Source of the DNA: Oscarella lobularis
Lineage: Eukaryota; Porifera; Homoscleromorpha; Homosclerophorida; Oscarellidae
Reading direction: 5' to 3'
Assembly: GCF_947507565.1 (NCBI RefSeq)
Contig: NC_089192.1
Location: 1,174,690 to 1,238,689, forward strand
DNA length: 64,000 nucleotides
Shown: piece after piece, positions 11,140 to 22,591 of the stretch
Layout: each line of letters starts with the position of its first letter
Position numbering within the stretch: the first letter of the stretch is position 1
Notes under the pieces: generated by a model
Told to the model about the DNA's origin: nothing
Seen by the model: only the letters and a program-made list of their open reading frames with translations
The model's database searches: none
Translations under genes and position numbers: made by a program

Positions 11140-12839
11140 ATGATGAAAATCGCTCCTTCTTGCTTGCTTCTCTTTGCTGTTACACTGACGGTGAAGTGTA
11201 ATTTAAGGAAAGAGGATTTCAAGTCAACTGCGGCGAATCCTCCAGCATCGGGGGCCGTTTGCGGACAACGTGAGAAGTTGGATCTCAACGCTGTTGGCGT
11301 TGAGCTCAAATTTGAAGTACAAAACGCTCTAGACGTGGAAAGCAGTTTCGAGTATGCTACGGATGGCAATAAGGCTACAGACTGGGGAAAGTGTACCGTG
11401 TCGAGCCTTGCTAACAAAATTGACTATTGGATTGATCTTCGAAACGTTTATCCTATTGATCGCATTACGTTACTGTCTCGGGGTTCTTATAGCAAAGGCG
11501 CCATGGTATTTGTAGGAAATTTCAGTGCAGCGAGAACGGCTGAGAATCAACAGAGATGTGGAGGCAGTTATCCAGAGAGGGCTTCTCTAACTGAATTTGA
11601 CTGTGATGGTACCTATTGGGTTCAATACGTTCGAATCAGATTAGTCAGTGCAGCACTAACGAGTTTGCAGATTTGCGAAATAGAAGTTTATCATAATGGC
11701 AAGCATTTATCTTTCATTTCCATTTATCATGCATGTTTATTTAGGTTCTAAGTACGATCTTCAAGAGCTGAAGCCCCATATGTATTTTGAACTGAGTGAT
11801 CTACATCCCAGAAGTAGTTACAAATATGCTACTGATGGCATCCCAACTCTCTGTACCGGTTCTTGGAGCAGTTCCATACGGCAACAGGGATCTATTTGGA
11901 TGACGGTTGACTTGCGCAACGCCTACACTGTTTCTGATATTTGGCTACTAACCTCTGAACCCAGTTTTTATAGGATATTCCTGAGCAATAGCTCCGGTTT
12001 TGTTCACAAAACCGAATGCAATCAAGGAGAATTATTTGAGTACATCTGTTCAGCCATAGAAGCTCGCCATGTACTCGTTATCTATGAACGACGTAAAAAG
12101 TTGCCTCTAGCTCGGTATCGAATGCAGGTCGGGGAAATTGAAGTCTTTACAACTAAATCATCTTGTCCGCCTCCTCCGCCTCCTCCTCCTCCTTGTGGCT
12201 TACCTCCATATCTTCCCAAAGCAACAATGACTACTGACTGGAAAACAGCAACTTACACGTGTGATGACAATCTGATACCCCAAACTCAATCCATAGTATG
12301 CTTATCAAGCGGACTTTGGAGCAGCACTCCACAGCGGTGCAAACGTAAGCAAATATATCTAGTACCTATAAAATGGCTGTTTAATTAAGTAGAATTTTTG
12401 CTCTCTAGCTACAAAATGCCCCAACCTCAACTACCCAGTTCATGGCGGCGTCTCTCTTCCTTCTGAAATGATAGCCGGAACGATTGCCAAGTACAGCTGT
12501 GGAATCTGTTACAGAATACACGGCAATGAAAGGAGGCAATGCATATCGAAGCATAGTGGAATTTCCTTGAAGTGGTCAGGATCAGAGCCATCCTGCAAAG
12601 GTACAAAACTTGTCCATTCTTCTTAGCTAATTTATGTGTGTAATTTAGTTGTTCACTGTGGGGATCCTCCAATCGTAGACAAGGCAACGCATAGCGTCTC
12701 GTCGAAAGTCTGCCGTGGCGTTGCTGCATACGAATGCAGTGAAGGAGCACTCATGCTAGGCAGCCGGCATCTCATCTGCAGTCCAGAGGGTAAGTGGCTG
12801 GGAACACGACCTGTATGCGTTCACGTGGCTTATCGGTAA
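11140..12839 (+). CDS. L6: secreted lectin-like/CCP protein, the only intact gamma gene
   Basis: Exons 11140-11698, 11745-12344, 12409-12600 and 12649-12839 give 513 residues. Two ATGs open the frame (11140, 11143), followed by leader KIAPSCLLLFAVTLTVKC. Domain 1 has YWIDL, VFVGN, FDC and LQICEIEVYH. Domain 2 has IWMTVDL and YRMQVGEIEVF, and is joined to CCP1 by a linker of about nine prolines (SSC then CCTCCTCCG repeats). CCP2 and CCP3 follow. The first intron uses a GC donor (ATG|GCAAGC) where L3 and L9 have GTAAGC. In CCP3 the motif KVCGG is changed to KVCRG. Its upstream region lacks the E-box/CRE block and carries the gamma-type ATCCGGGGCCAGTTGTTGAC motif instead. Confidence 0.83.
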
Positions 12840-12892
12840 GCCCAACGCCGACTTTGAACGCATTTTCTAGTGTATGCATTCGGAGACGTCAT

Positions 12893-12909
12893 TCACGTGA
12901 TGTCGCGTG
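12893..12909 (+). promoter_or_regulatory. E-box/CRE-like element upstream of L7
   Basis: TCACGTGATGTCGCGTG lies 89 bp before the L7 ATG. The shorter spacing comes from loss of about 75 bp that its relatives keep between element and start, including the GAGTACGGAGCAAT block. Confidence 0.5.
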
Positions 12910-12981
12910 GTTTTGTTGTCCTTTCCGCGTTCTGCGCCGAGCAACGCCGCATTTAGCGTCGCAACACAACTCATTGTTGCA

Positions 12982-14641
12982 ATGCATTGTTCCGCATTTC
13001 TTATCGCAGTTGTTTTGCCGTTGCAGTTCAGCTCAGCGGCTCCGACAATTCCTCCGGCGGCAGGTAGTGACGGCAGCGAAAAGTTGAATCTCAATGCTGT
13101 TGGAGCCGTCATGGAATTTGGATTACAAAACGCGTTGCATCTTCAAAGTTCCTATGATTTTGCTATTGACGGCAATTTAAAAACTGATTGGGACAAGTGT
13201 GTGGTTTCAAACTTTGCCGAACAGACTGATTTCTTGATCAGTCTTCGCGGCGTTTACCCTGTTGATCGCATTGCTGTGCTATCGCGTAGTGGATATGCTG
13301 GCGCTGCAGAAGTATTTGTTGGAAACTCGAGTGCTGCAGGAAAAAGTCAAAATCAATTTCAATGTGGAGGCAAACATCCAGACTGGGCCAGTACATCATT
13401 TACTGAGTTTAGGTGTTCTACTACTTTTTGGATTCAGTACATACGAATTAGAAAATCCAACACCGAAGGACTTTGGGGAGGGCGGTCCTTGCAGATCTGT
13501 GAAGTGGCTGTATATCACCATGGTTAGTAGACAATATCTCTAAAATTTTTAGAATGAGACTAACTTTCTACATGTATAGATCAGAAATATGATCTCGGTA
13601 GAATGAATGTTGAGCTGCAGTTTGAACTATTTGGATATCTAAAGAAAGGCAGTAGCTATGAGATGGCGACTGATGGTAAACTTGACACGTGTGTCCAAAG
13701 CATTCAGTGGAGTGGAGGGGAGACTGTATTGCTAAAAATCGACTTGAAGGAATTTTACTTGGTGACTAATGTCACGGTCTCAGCACCAAAATCTCAGTCT
13801 ACCAGAGTGTACGTCAGCAACACGTCCGACTTCCTGGAGAAGACTATATGTCATCAGACCGGTGATCACTTTCACTGCTCTGGGTCTCATCAAGTTCGAT
13901 ATGTAACCATTGTTGGCAAGAGTCACACCGGCACGAGCAGTCAGGTATGTGATGTTGAAGTTTTCTACAAACCGAATTACACAACACTACCTTGTCAATG
14001 TCTTCCTCATCTCCCAAATTCAACTGCAGTTACAGATTGGAAAACTGCGACATACACGTGCAGCAATAATCTTGTTCCTGAGACGCAAACAATAACTTGC
14101 CTACCAACTGGACATTGGAGCAGAACCTTACAGCAGTGCAGGCGTAAGCGCTTAGCAACGAACTACCTAAGATCTCTTTGATTCTTTTCTATCTAGCCAA
14201 AATGTGTCCTGATATCGGCCACCCAAGGCATGGTGAAATCTCGTTACCACCAAAGAAAATGTTGAGAAGCACTGTCATGTACAGCTGTTCAACCTGCTAT
14301 AGACTGCATGGAAATAAAACAAGGCACTGTCAGCAGGCAAACGACGGAAAATCTTTGAAGTGGTCGGGATCAGAGCCAATTTGCCAAGGTACCACAATAG
14401 AAGTTTCTTTATTGATAAAATATGTATTATGTATTCATGTTTAGTTGTTCACTGTGAAGATGCTCCAGTGGTTGAAAAGGCCACCCTTAGAGTCGTGTCA
14501 AAAATCTGCGGCGGTACTGCTTTGTACAAGTGCAAGGGAGACGCAACGTTGTTTGGAAGTTCACACCTATTCTGCGGTCCTGAGGGAAAGTGGCTGGGTA
14601 CAGTGCCAACGTGCGTCAGTATCCCGAAATATGGAAAGTAA
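12982..14641 (+). CDS. L7: secreted lectin-like/CCP protein, alpha class
   Basis: Exons 12982-13522, 13580-14143, 14197-14388 and 14445-14641 join in phase 1 to 497 residues. The leader is MHCSAFLIAVVLPLQFSSAA. Domain 1 shows FLISLRGVYPVDRIAVLSR, EVFVGN, FRC and LQICEVAVYHH. Domain 2 shows VLLKIDLKEFYLVTNVTVSA and VCDVEVFYKP, then CCP1 with a CQCLPHLP start. CCP2 and CCP3 are complete, though CCP3 begins VVHCEDAP where relatives have CGDAP. The alpha class has no poly-proline linker. The frame is intact. The ATG choice follows the conserved start in L10 and L15. Confidence 0.87.
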
Positions 14642-14728
14642 ACTTGAGGACAGAACATCGTAGAGTTGTGACGTAAAAAGTACTACCCGCATTTGATCTT
14701 TTCGACTAAAGCATCCGGGGGCTGTCAT

Positions 14729-14745
14729 TCACGTGACGTCGCGTG
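14729..14745 (+). promoter_or_regulatory. E-box/CRE-like element upstream of L8
   Basis: TCACGTGACGTCGCGTG lies only 58 bp before the L8 ATG. About 105 bp kept upstream of L5 and L11 are missing between element and start, including the TACGGAGCAATTAGATCGTC block. Confidence 0.5.
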
Positions 14746-14786
14746 GTTCCGTGTGTGGTATGCAGAGAGCGATCGTTGAAGTTGCG

Positions 14787-16474
14787 ATGACAAAACTCAG
14801 TCGTTATTGCGCATTCGTCTTTGCAGCCGTACTGACGGCACAATGTAAATCAGGCATGGAAGTTTTGGAGTGGACTGCGGTGAATCGTCCCTCCGAATGC
14901 GAACGACACGAGAAATTGGATCTGAACGCTGTTGGAGCTGAGCTAGAATTTGAAGTGCAAAACACTCTAAACGTGCTGAGCAAATACGAGTTTTCTATCG
15001 ACGGCAATAAAGGCACGCAATGGGGAGAGTGTACTGTATCGAGCTTAGCTGACAAAGTCGACTACTGGATTGATCTTCGAAACATTTATCCTATTGATCG
15101 CATCACGTTACTGTCTCGCCATCATTATGGCAATGGCGCCGAGGTTTATGTAGGAAATTTTAGTACAGCGGAAAAGACTGAGAATGAAAAGAAATGCGGA
15201 GACAGCCTAGGCTTCGGTTCGTCTCCAACTGAATTCGACTGCGATGAGACCTATTGGGTTCGATACATTCGAATCAGAAGAGTTATGAAGTCAAAATCAA
15301 TCCTAGCGCTGCACATTTGTGAAGTGGAAGTTTATCATGATGGTGAGCTTTATCTGTCCGCCTCTTTAAACGGTCACACGTTTTTATTTAGGTTATAAGT
15401 ACGATCTCAAAAGGCTGAATTCTCATTTGTTTTTTGAATTAAGTGACTTACATCCCGGAAGTAATTACCGTCTTGCTACCGACGGCATCTCAGATCTTAG
15501 TAGCTGTTCTCAAAGCAGTTCCATTCGGAGATATGGATCTATATGGATGAAAATCGACTTGCAAAAAGCCTACGCTGTTTCCAAAGTTCGGCTTCTGTCT
15601 CACGAACCCAATTTGTATAGGATATTTATAAGCAACGGCTCCGACTTTGTGAACAAAACGGAATGCAAAGATAGCTTTTATGATTACATATGCCCAGTCT
15701 TGCAAGCACAGCACGTACTCATCGTTTATGAACGACCTCAGGACTCTTCTAATCATTTATACCGAATGCAAGTATGCGAAGTCGAAGTCTACTACAAACC
15801 GGATGAACAGCCTCGCCGACATCCGCCTGGCCTTCCCTGCGGATTTCCTCCGCATCTTCCCAAATCAACAATGACTACTGATTGGGAAACGACAACGTAC
15901 ACGTGCAAAGACAGTCTAGTTCCTGTACAGCAAACCATAACGTGTTTATCAAGTGGAAGTTGGAGCAGCACTCTACGGAAGTGCAAGCGTGAGTAGACCA
16001 TCTTTGCTCAAACCTTTTCTAAAACATTTTCTCGTTAGCCAAAGAATGTCCAGAACTTCGTCATCCAGTTCACGGAGATGTGTCATTACCGTCAGATTTG
16101 ATCAAGGGAGCAACTGCCAAGTACAGCTGCGCCGCCTGCTATGAAATGGATGGTGACGAAAAGAGACAGTGCCAGGCAGAAAACAACGGGAACACTTTGA
16201 AGTGGTCGGGATCAGAACCAGCATGCAAAGGTACTACCAGCGATTTTCTATTAGCCTTACTCAACGAGTATGCATTCATGTAGTTGTCCACTGTGGAGAG
16301 GCTCCAATTGTTGAAACGGCTACGCTCAAAGTCGTATCAAAGACCTGCGGAGGCGTTGCATCGTACAAGTGTGTAGGTGAGAGAACTTTGTTTGGAAGTC
16401 CACATCTTCTTTGCGGTCCTCAGGGTAAGTGGCTGGGAACGGTACCGAAATGCGTTGACATACCTAGATACTAA
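14787..16474 (+). CDS. L8: secreted lectin-like/CCP protein, beta class
   Basis: Exons 14787-15342, 15392-15988, 16039-16230 and 16284-16474 give 511 residues. The leader is MTKLSRYCAFVFAAVLTAQC. Domain 1 carries YWIDLRNIYPIDRITLLSR, EVYVGN, EFDC and LHICEVEVYH. Domain 2 carries SIWMKIDL and MQVCEVEVYYKP, leading into CCP1. CCP2 has KYSCAACYEMDGDEKRQC, and CCP3 ends in GTVPKCVDIPRY. It is the most complete pure beta gene next to L2. Its promoter region has been shortened, so its expression may differ from its sisters (inference). Confidence 0.87.
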
Positions 16475-16640
16475 TATGAAAGCTGGTTCTGTAAATAGTT
16501 TTGCATTTTTCATTTTTTGTGTACAAGAATTATGCACTAAGAAAGCTCGTATGCTAGCATGAGTAATTTCTGGTTTTGTGCAGAAAATTATGTTAATATG
16601 CGTATCCGGGGCCATTTGTTGACGCCATTTTATCACAGTA

Positions 16641-18307
16641 ATGAAAATCGCTCCTTCTCACTTGCTTCTCTTTGCTGTTACACTGACGGTGAAGTGTAGT
16701 TTAGGATTTCGAGTCAACTGCGGCGAATCCTCCTGCATCGGGGGCTGTTTGCGGACAACGCAAGAAGTTGGATCTCAATGCTGTTGGTGCTGAGCTCAAA
16801 TTTGAAGTAAAAGACGCTCTAGACGTGGAAAGCAGTTTCGAATATGCTACGGATGGCAATAAGGATACAGACTGGGGAAAGTGTACTGTCTCGAGTCTTG
16901 CTAACAAAATTGACTATTGGATTGATCTTCGAAACGTTTATCCTATTGATCGCATCACGTTACTGTCTCGCTTCTGGGGCAAAGGCGCCAGGGTATTTAT
17001 TGGAAATTTCAGTGCTGCGAGAACGGCTGAGAATCAACAGAGATGTGGAGGTAGTTATCCAGAGAAATCCTCTCTAACTGAATTTGTCTGTGATGGTACC
17101 TACTGGGTTCAGTACGTTCGAATCATATTAGTCAGTGAAGCATTAACGAGTCTACAGATTTGCGGGATAGAAGTTTATCATAATGGTAAGCATTTATCTC
17201 TCATTTCCAATTATCACGCACAATTATCTAGGTTCTAAGTACGATCTTAGAAAGCTGAATCCTCATATGTATTTTGAACTGAGTGACCTACATCCCAAAA
17301 GTAGTTACAAATCTGCTACTGACGGCATCTTTAATATCCGTAACGGTGCTCAAAGCAGTTCAATACGGCAACAGGGATCAATCTGGATGACGGTTGACTT
17401 GCGCAACGCCTACACTATTTCTGGTATTTGGCTACTGACCTCTGAACCCAGTTTCTATAGGATATTTCTGAGCAATAGCTCCGATTTTGTGAATAAAACG
17501 GAATGCAATCAAGGAGAATTATTTGAGTACATCTGTTCAGCATGTACTCGTTATCTACGAACGACGTAAAAAATGACTGAATCATGGTATCGAATGCAGG
17601 TTGGGGAAATTGAAGTCTTTACAACTAAATCATCTTGTCCGCCTCCTCCGCCTCCTCCTCCTTGTGGCTTACCTCCGTATCTTCCCAAAGCAACAATGAC
17701 TACTGACTGGAAAACAGCAACTTACACGTGTGATGACAATCTGATACCCCAAACTCAAGCCATAGTATGCTTATGAAGCGGACTTTGGAGCAGAACTCCA
17801 CAGCGGTGCAAGCGTAAGCAAAATTAATGTATCTAGTACACCTAAAAATGGCTGTTTAACATTTTTTGCTCTCTAGCTGCAAAATGCTCCAACCTCAACT
17901 CTCCAGTTCATGGCAGCGTCTCTCTTCCTTCTGAAATGATAGCCGGAACGATTGCCAAGTACAGCTGTGGAATCTGTTACAAAATACACGGCAATGAAAG
18001 GAGGCAATGCATATCGAAGCATAGTGGAATTTCCTTGAAGTGGTCAGGATCAGAGCCATCCTGCAAAGGTACAAAACTTGTCCATACTTCTTAGCTAATT
18101 TATGTGTGTAATTTAGTTGTTCACTGTGGGGATCCTCCAATTGTAGACAAGGCAACGCATAGTGTTACGTCGAAAGTCTGCGGTGGCGTTGCTGCATACG
18201 AATGCAGTGAAGGAGCACTCATGCTAGGCAGCCGACATCTCATCTGCAGTCCAGAGGGTAAGTGGCTGGGAACACGACCTGTATGCGTCCACGTGGCTTA
18301 TCAGTAA
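16641..18307 (+). pseudogene. L9: gamma-class lectin-like/CCP pseudogene
   Basis: Exons correspond to 16641-17185, 17232-17813, 17877-18068 and 18117-18307. Three lesions are seen against L6. An 8-bp deletion just after the leader (near 16703) shifts the frame. A 13-bp deletion in exon 2 (near 17540) removes the codons around IEARHV and shifts the frame again. A TGA (17774-17776) replaces the serine codon TCA in CLSSG. Exon 1 after the leader and exons 3-4 remain open in the ancestral frame. Splice sites are conserved, so a spliced non-coding transcript is possible. Confidence 0.85.
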
Positions 18308-18364
18308 GCGCAACGCCGACTTTTTTTGAACGCATTTTCTAGTGTGTGTATTCGGAGACGTCAT

Positions 18365-18381
18365 TCACGTGATGTCGCGTG
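18365..18381 (+). promoter_or_regulatory. E-box/CRE-like element upstream of L10
   Basis: TCACGTGATGTCGCGTG lies 165 bp before the L10 ATG. Confidence 0.5.
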
Positions 18382-18529
18382 GTTTTGTTGTCCTTTCCGC
18401 GTTCTGCGCAGCCCAACGCCGCGTTTAGCGTCGCGAAAGTGACGACAGCAAAGAGTACGGAACAATGAAATCGCCGGGTTTTGTTCCACTATATCTAAGA
18501 GCCAGTCTTACTCACAACTCATTGGTGCG

Positions 18530-20187
18530 ATGCATTGTTCCGCATTTCTTATCTCAGTTGTTTTGCCGTTGCAGTTCAGCTCAGCGGCTCCGACAATTCC
18601 TCCGGCGGCAGGTAGTGACGGCAGCGAAAAGTTGAATCTCAATGCTGTTGGAGCCGTCATGGAATTTGGATTACAAAACGCGTTGCATCTTCAAAGTTCT
18701 TATGATTTTGCTATTGACGGCAATTTAGAAACTGATTGGGACAAGTGTGTGGTTTCAAACTTTGCTGAACAGACTGATTTCTTGATCAATCTTCGCGGCG
18801 TTTACCCTGTTGATCGCATTGCTGTGCTATCGCGTACTAGCTATGGCGGCGCTGCAGAAGTATTTGTTGGAAACGTGAGTGCTGCAGGGAGAAGTCAAAA
18901 TCAATTTCAATGTGGAGGCAAATATCCATACTCGGCCAGTACATCATTTACTGAGTTTAGGTGCTCTACTACTTTTTGGATTCAGTACATACGAATTAGA
19001 AAATCCAACACCGAAAGGCATTGGGAAGGACGGTCCTTGCAGATCTGTGAAGTGGCTATATATCATCATGGTTAGTAGTATCTCTAAAATTTTAGAATGA
19101 CACTTACTTTCTTATGTGTAGATCAGAAATATGATCTCGGTAGAATGAATGCTCAGATACAGTTTGAACTATCTGGATATCTAAAGAAAGGCAGTAGCTA
19201 TGAGATGGCGACTGATGGCGAACTTGACACGTGTGTCCAAAGCATAACATGGAGTGGAGGGGAGACTGTATTGCTAAAAATCGACTTGAAGGAATTTTAC
19301 TTGGTGACTAATGTCACGGTCTCAGCACCAAAATCTCAGTCTAACCGAGTGTTTGTCAGCAACACGTCGGACTTCCCGATGAAGACTAGATGTCATCAGA
19401 CCGGTGATCACTTTCACTGCTCTGGGTTTCATCAAGTTCGATATGTAACCATTGTTGGCAAGAGTCACACCGGCACGAGCAGTCAGGTATGTGAAGTTGA
19501 AGTTTTCTACAAACCGAATTACGCAGCACTACCTTGTCAATGTCTTCCTCATCTCCCGAATTCAACTGCAGTTACAGATTGGAAAACTGCGACATACACG
19601 TGCAGCAATAATCTTGTTCCTGAGACACAAACAATAACTTGCCTACCAACTGGACATTGGAGCAGAACCTTACAGCAGTGCAGGCGTAAGCGCTTAGCAA
19701 CGAACTACGTAAGCCCTCTTTGATTCTTTTCTATCTAGCCAAAATGTGTCCTGATATCGGCCACCCAAGGCATGGTGAAATCTCGTTACCACCAAAGAAA
19801 ACGTTGAGGAGCACTGTCATGTACAGCTGTTCAACCTGCTATAGACTGCATGGAAATAAAACAAGGCACTGTCAGCAGGCAAACGACGGAAAATCATTGA
19901 AGTGGTCGGGATCAGAGCCGATTTGCCAAGGTACCACAATAGAAGCTTGCTTTACTGAGAAAATATATTTACATATGTATTCATGTTTAGTTGTTCACTG
20001 TGGAGATGCTCCAGTGGTTGAAAAGGCGACCCTTAGAGTCGTGTCAAAAATCTGCGGGGGTACAGCTTTGTACAAGTGCAAGGGAGACGCAACGTTGTTT
20101 GGAAGCTCACACCTATTCTGCGGTCCTGAGGGAAAGTGGCTGGGTACAGTGCCAACGTGCCTAGTGATCCCTAGAAATGGAAAGTAA
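18530..20187 (+). CDS. L10: secreted lectin-like/CCP protein, alpha class
   Basis: Exons 18530-19070, 19122-19685, 19739-19930 and 19991-20187 give 497 residues in one intact frame. The leader (MHCSAFLISVVLPLQFSSAA) and domain 1 are nearly identical to L7, with SYGGAAEVFVGN in the variable loop. The loop between the first strand motif and VFVGN and the stretch before SLQICEV (NTERHWEGR here) differ most among alpha copies. Domain 2, CCP1, CCP2 and CCP3 are complete. It lies in the left copy of the ~10-kb duplicated block; L15 is its duplicate. Confidence 0.87.
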
Positions 20188-20292
20188 ACTTGTGGAAAGA
20201 ACATCGTAGAGTTGTGTCGTTGTAAATAGTACTACCAGCATAATATAAATATATTTGGCGGGATTATTGACTAAAGCATCCGGGGCAGTCAT

Positions 20293-20309
20293 TCACGTGA
20301 CGTCGCGTG
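20293..20309 (+). promoter_or_regulatory. E-box/CRE-like element upstream of L11
   Basis: TCACGTGACGTCGCGTG lies 163 bp before the L11 ATG. Confidence 0.5.
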
Positions 20310-20455
20310 GGTTTTCGTCGTTCCGTATGCTATGCAGCCCGACGCCGCGTTTAGAGCATCGCGAAAGAGTACGGAGCAATTAGATCGTCGGGTATTATTC
20401 CACTATATGTAAGCCGATCGTCTGTTCGTGTCGCAGAGCGAGCATTGAAGTTGCG

Positions 20456-22144
20456 ATGACAAAACTCAGTCTTTATTGCGCATTCCTCTTTGCGGCCGCA
20501 CTGACGGTGCAGTGTGGTTCAAGCATGGAGTTGACTTCGGTAAATCCTTCAGCCGAATGCGGACGACGCGAGAAATTGGATCTCAACGCTGTTGGAGCTG
20601 AGCTAGAATTTGAAGTAAAAAGCACTCTAGACGTGCTGAGCAGATACGAGTTATCTATCGACGGCAATAAGGGCATGGGATGGCATGAGTGTACTGCTTC
20701 AAGCCCCTCTAACGAAGTTGACTATTGGATTGATCTTCAGAACATTTATCCTATTGATCGCATCAGGTTACTGTCTCGCTCTGGATTTAATGGCGCCGAG
20801 GTATTTGTAGGAAATTTCAGTGCAGCGGAAAAGACTGCAAGTCAGCAGAAATGCGGGGACAGTTATGGGGTACTGCCCTCTCTAACTGAATTTGATTGTA
20901 ATGCGACGTATTGGGTTCAATACGTTCGAATCAGAAGAGTCAGCACCGTAGTGATGGCTTTGCAGATTTGTGAAGTGGAGATTTATTATAACGGTAAGGA
21001 TATCTTTGCGCATTTTTGTTATTATCGCGACAAGTTTTATCTAGGTTCTAAGTACGATCTCAAAGAGCTGAATCCTCATATGTATTTTGAAGTGAATACC
21101 CTACATACCGGAAGTCATTACAATTCTGCTACTGACGGCATCTTAAGTCTCCGTAACAGTGCTGAGAGCAGTTCCATATGGCAACACGGATCTATCTGGA
21201 TGAAGGTTGACCTGCGCAATGCCTACACTGTTTCTGGCGTTAGGCTATTTTCGTCTGAACCCAGTTTGTACAGAATATTCCTTAGCAATAGCACCGATTT
21301 TGTGAACAGAACGGAGTGCAAGCGAGAAAATTCAAATTTATTGGAGTACATCTGTTCGGCGGCACAAACTCGTCACGTACTCGTTGTCTATGAAGTAGCA
21401 GAACGACCTAAAGAATTGCAAAGACGACTCCATCAAATGCAGATCGGGGAAATCGAAGTCTTTACAACTAAATCATCTTGTCCGCCTCCTCCTCCGTGTG
21501 GATTTCCTCCGTATCTTCCCAAGGCAACGATGACTACTGACTGGAAAGCGGCAACTTACATGTGCGACGACAATCTAATACCCCAAACGCCACAGGTCAT
21601 AACGTGCTTGTCAAGTGGACTTTGGAGCAGCACTTTACTGCAGTGCAAGCGTAAGTAATATATATTAACCATGACCTTATAATAAAGTTCTAATAATTTT
21701 CCTCTGTAGCTACATGTCCCTATCTCCTCCACTTCCCAGTTCATGGCAACGTCTCTCTTCCTTCTGAAATGACAGTGGGAACAATTGCCAAGTACAGCTG
21801 TGGAATCTGCTACAAAATACACGGTAATGAAAAGAGGCAATGCACATCAGAGGACAATGGGACTTCCTTGAAGTGGTCAGGATCAGAACCTACGTGCAAA
21901 AGTACAAAACAGTACATTCAACACTTCTCAGCTAATTTCTATATGTCATTTAGTTGTTCACTGTGGAGATCCTCCAAACGTAGACAAGGCAATGCACAGC
22001 GTCACGTCGAAAGTGTGCGGTGGCATTGCTGTCTACAAATGCAGTGAAGGAGCACTCATGTTTGGCAGCCGACACCTCATCTGCAGTCCAGAGGGCAAGT
22101 GGCTGGGAACCCTACCTGTATGCGTCCATGTGCCTCATAAGTAA
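20456..22144 (+). CDS. L11: secreted lectin-like/CCP protein, beta/gamma chimera
   Basis: Exons 20456-20993, 21045-21650, 21710-21901 and 21954-22144 give 508 residues. Exon 1 is beta class (MTKLSLYCAFLFAAALTVQC; YWIDLQNIYPIDRI). Exons 2-4 are gamma-like: GSKYDLKELNPHMYFE, YRIFLSN, QIGEIEVFTTKSSC plus five prolines, then a CCP2 with KYSCGICYKIHGNE and a CCP3 with VVHCGDPP. Intron 1 is 51 bp, a multiple of three and free of stops, so the exon 1 frame reads through it without interruption; the product could carry 17 extra residues if it is retained. L16 is its duplicate in the second block. Confidence 0.85.
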
Positions 22145-22591
22145 GAACGAAGACTTTTGTACATTGTTTACAATTTTTAATAAATACCGCGGCATATGTA
22201 TCAAGATCATTTCGCCTAAAAGGATGACGCTCGCGGCGCGCACGATAAAAATCAGATTTCGCTCGATCGTGTAGTCTAGCAGCAGATTGGCGAATTAACC
22301 GAACGTGCGCCGTAACTCTCCTCTAAGATCCGTGCTCGAACCCAGGGACTTGAACCCAGGGACTTGAACCCAGGCCTGCTATCCAGGCGGCTCTTAGCCT
22401 CTTACTGCGTGACCCTGGAGCCTGTGAGAGAGAGGGTTAGGTTATCCAGGCACGGATACTAGTATCCGTTATCCAGGCTCACGCAGTAAGAGCCGCCCGG
22501 ATAACAGGCAGGATACGAGCAGAGATCTCTATCTCTGAGCCTGCAGCCATGACCAACGTCATTCCATTCCTAACCACAGAGTGCGGCGGAC
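22145..22591. repeat. Inverted-repeat element between L11 and NPC1-A
   Basis: Imperfect inverted arms at 22374-22424 and 22473-22510 flank a perfect 18-bp palindrome at 22452-22469 (ACGGATACTAGTATCCGT). On the minus strand the motif GGTTCAAGTCC, which matches the tRNA B-box consensus, occurs twice (22346-22356 and 22360-22370), with a degenerate third copy. It sits in a 14-bp tandem repeat. The matching interval before NPC1-B (39208-39379) lacks nearly all of this. A tRNA-derived or foldback mobile element inserted in copy A is a reasonable guess. Confidence 0.5.

Noticed and set aside
22330-22440. Functional tRNA gene
   Set aside because: B-box-like motifs are present on the minus strand, but no full cloverleaf with acceptor and anticodon stems could be drawn.
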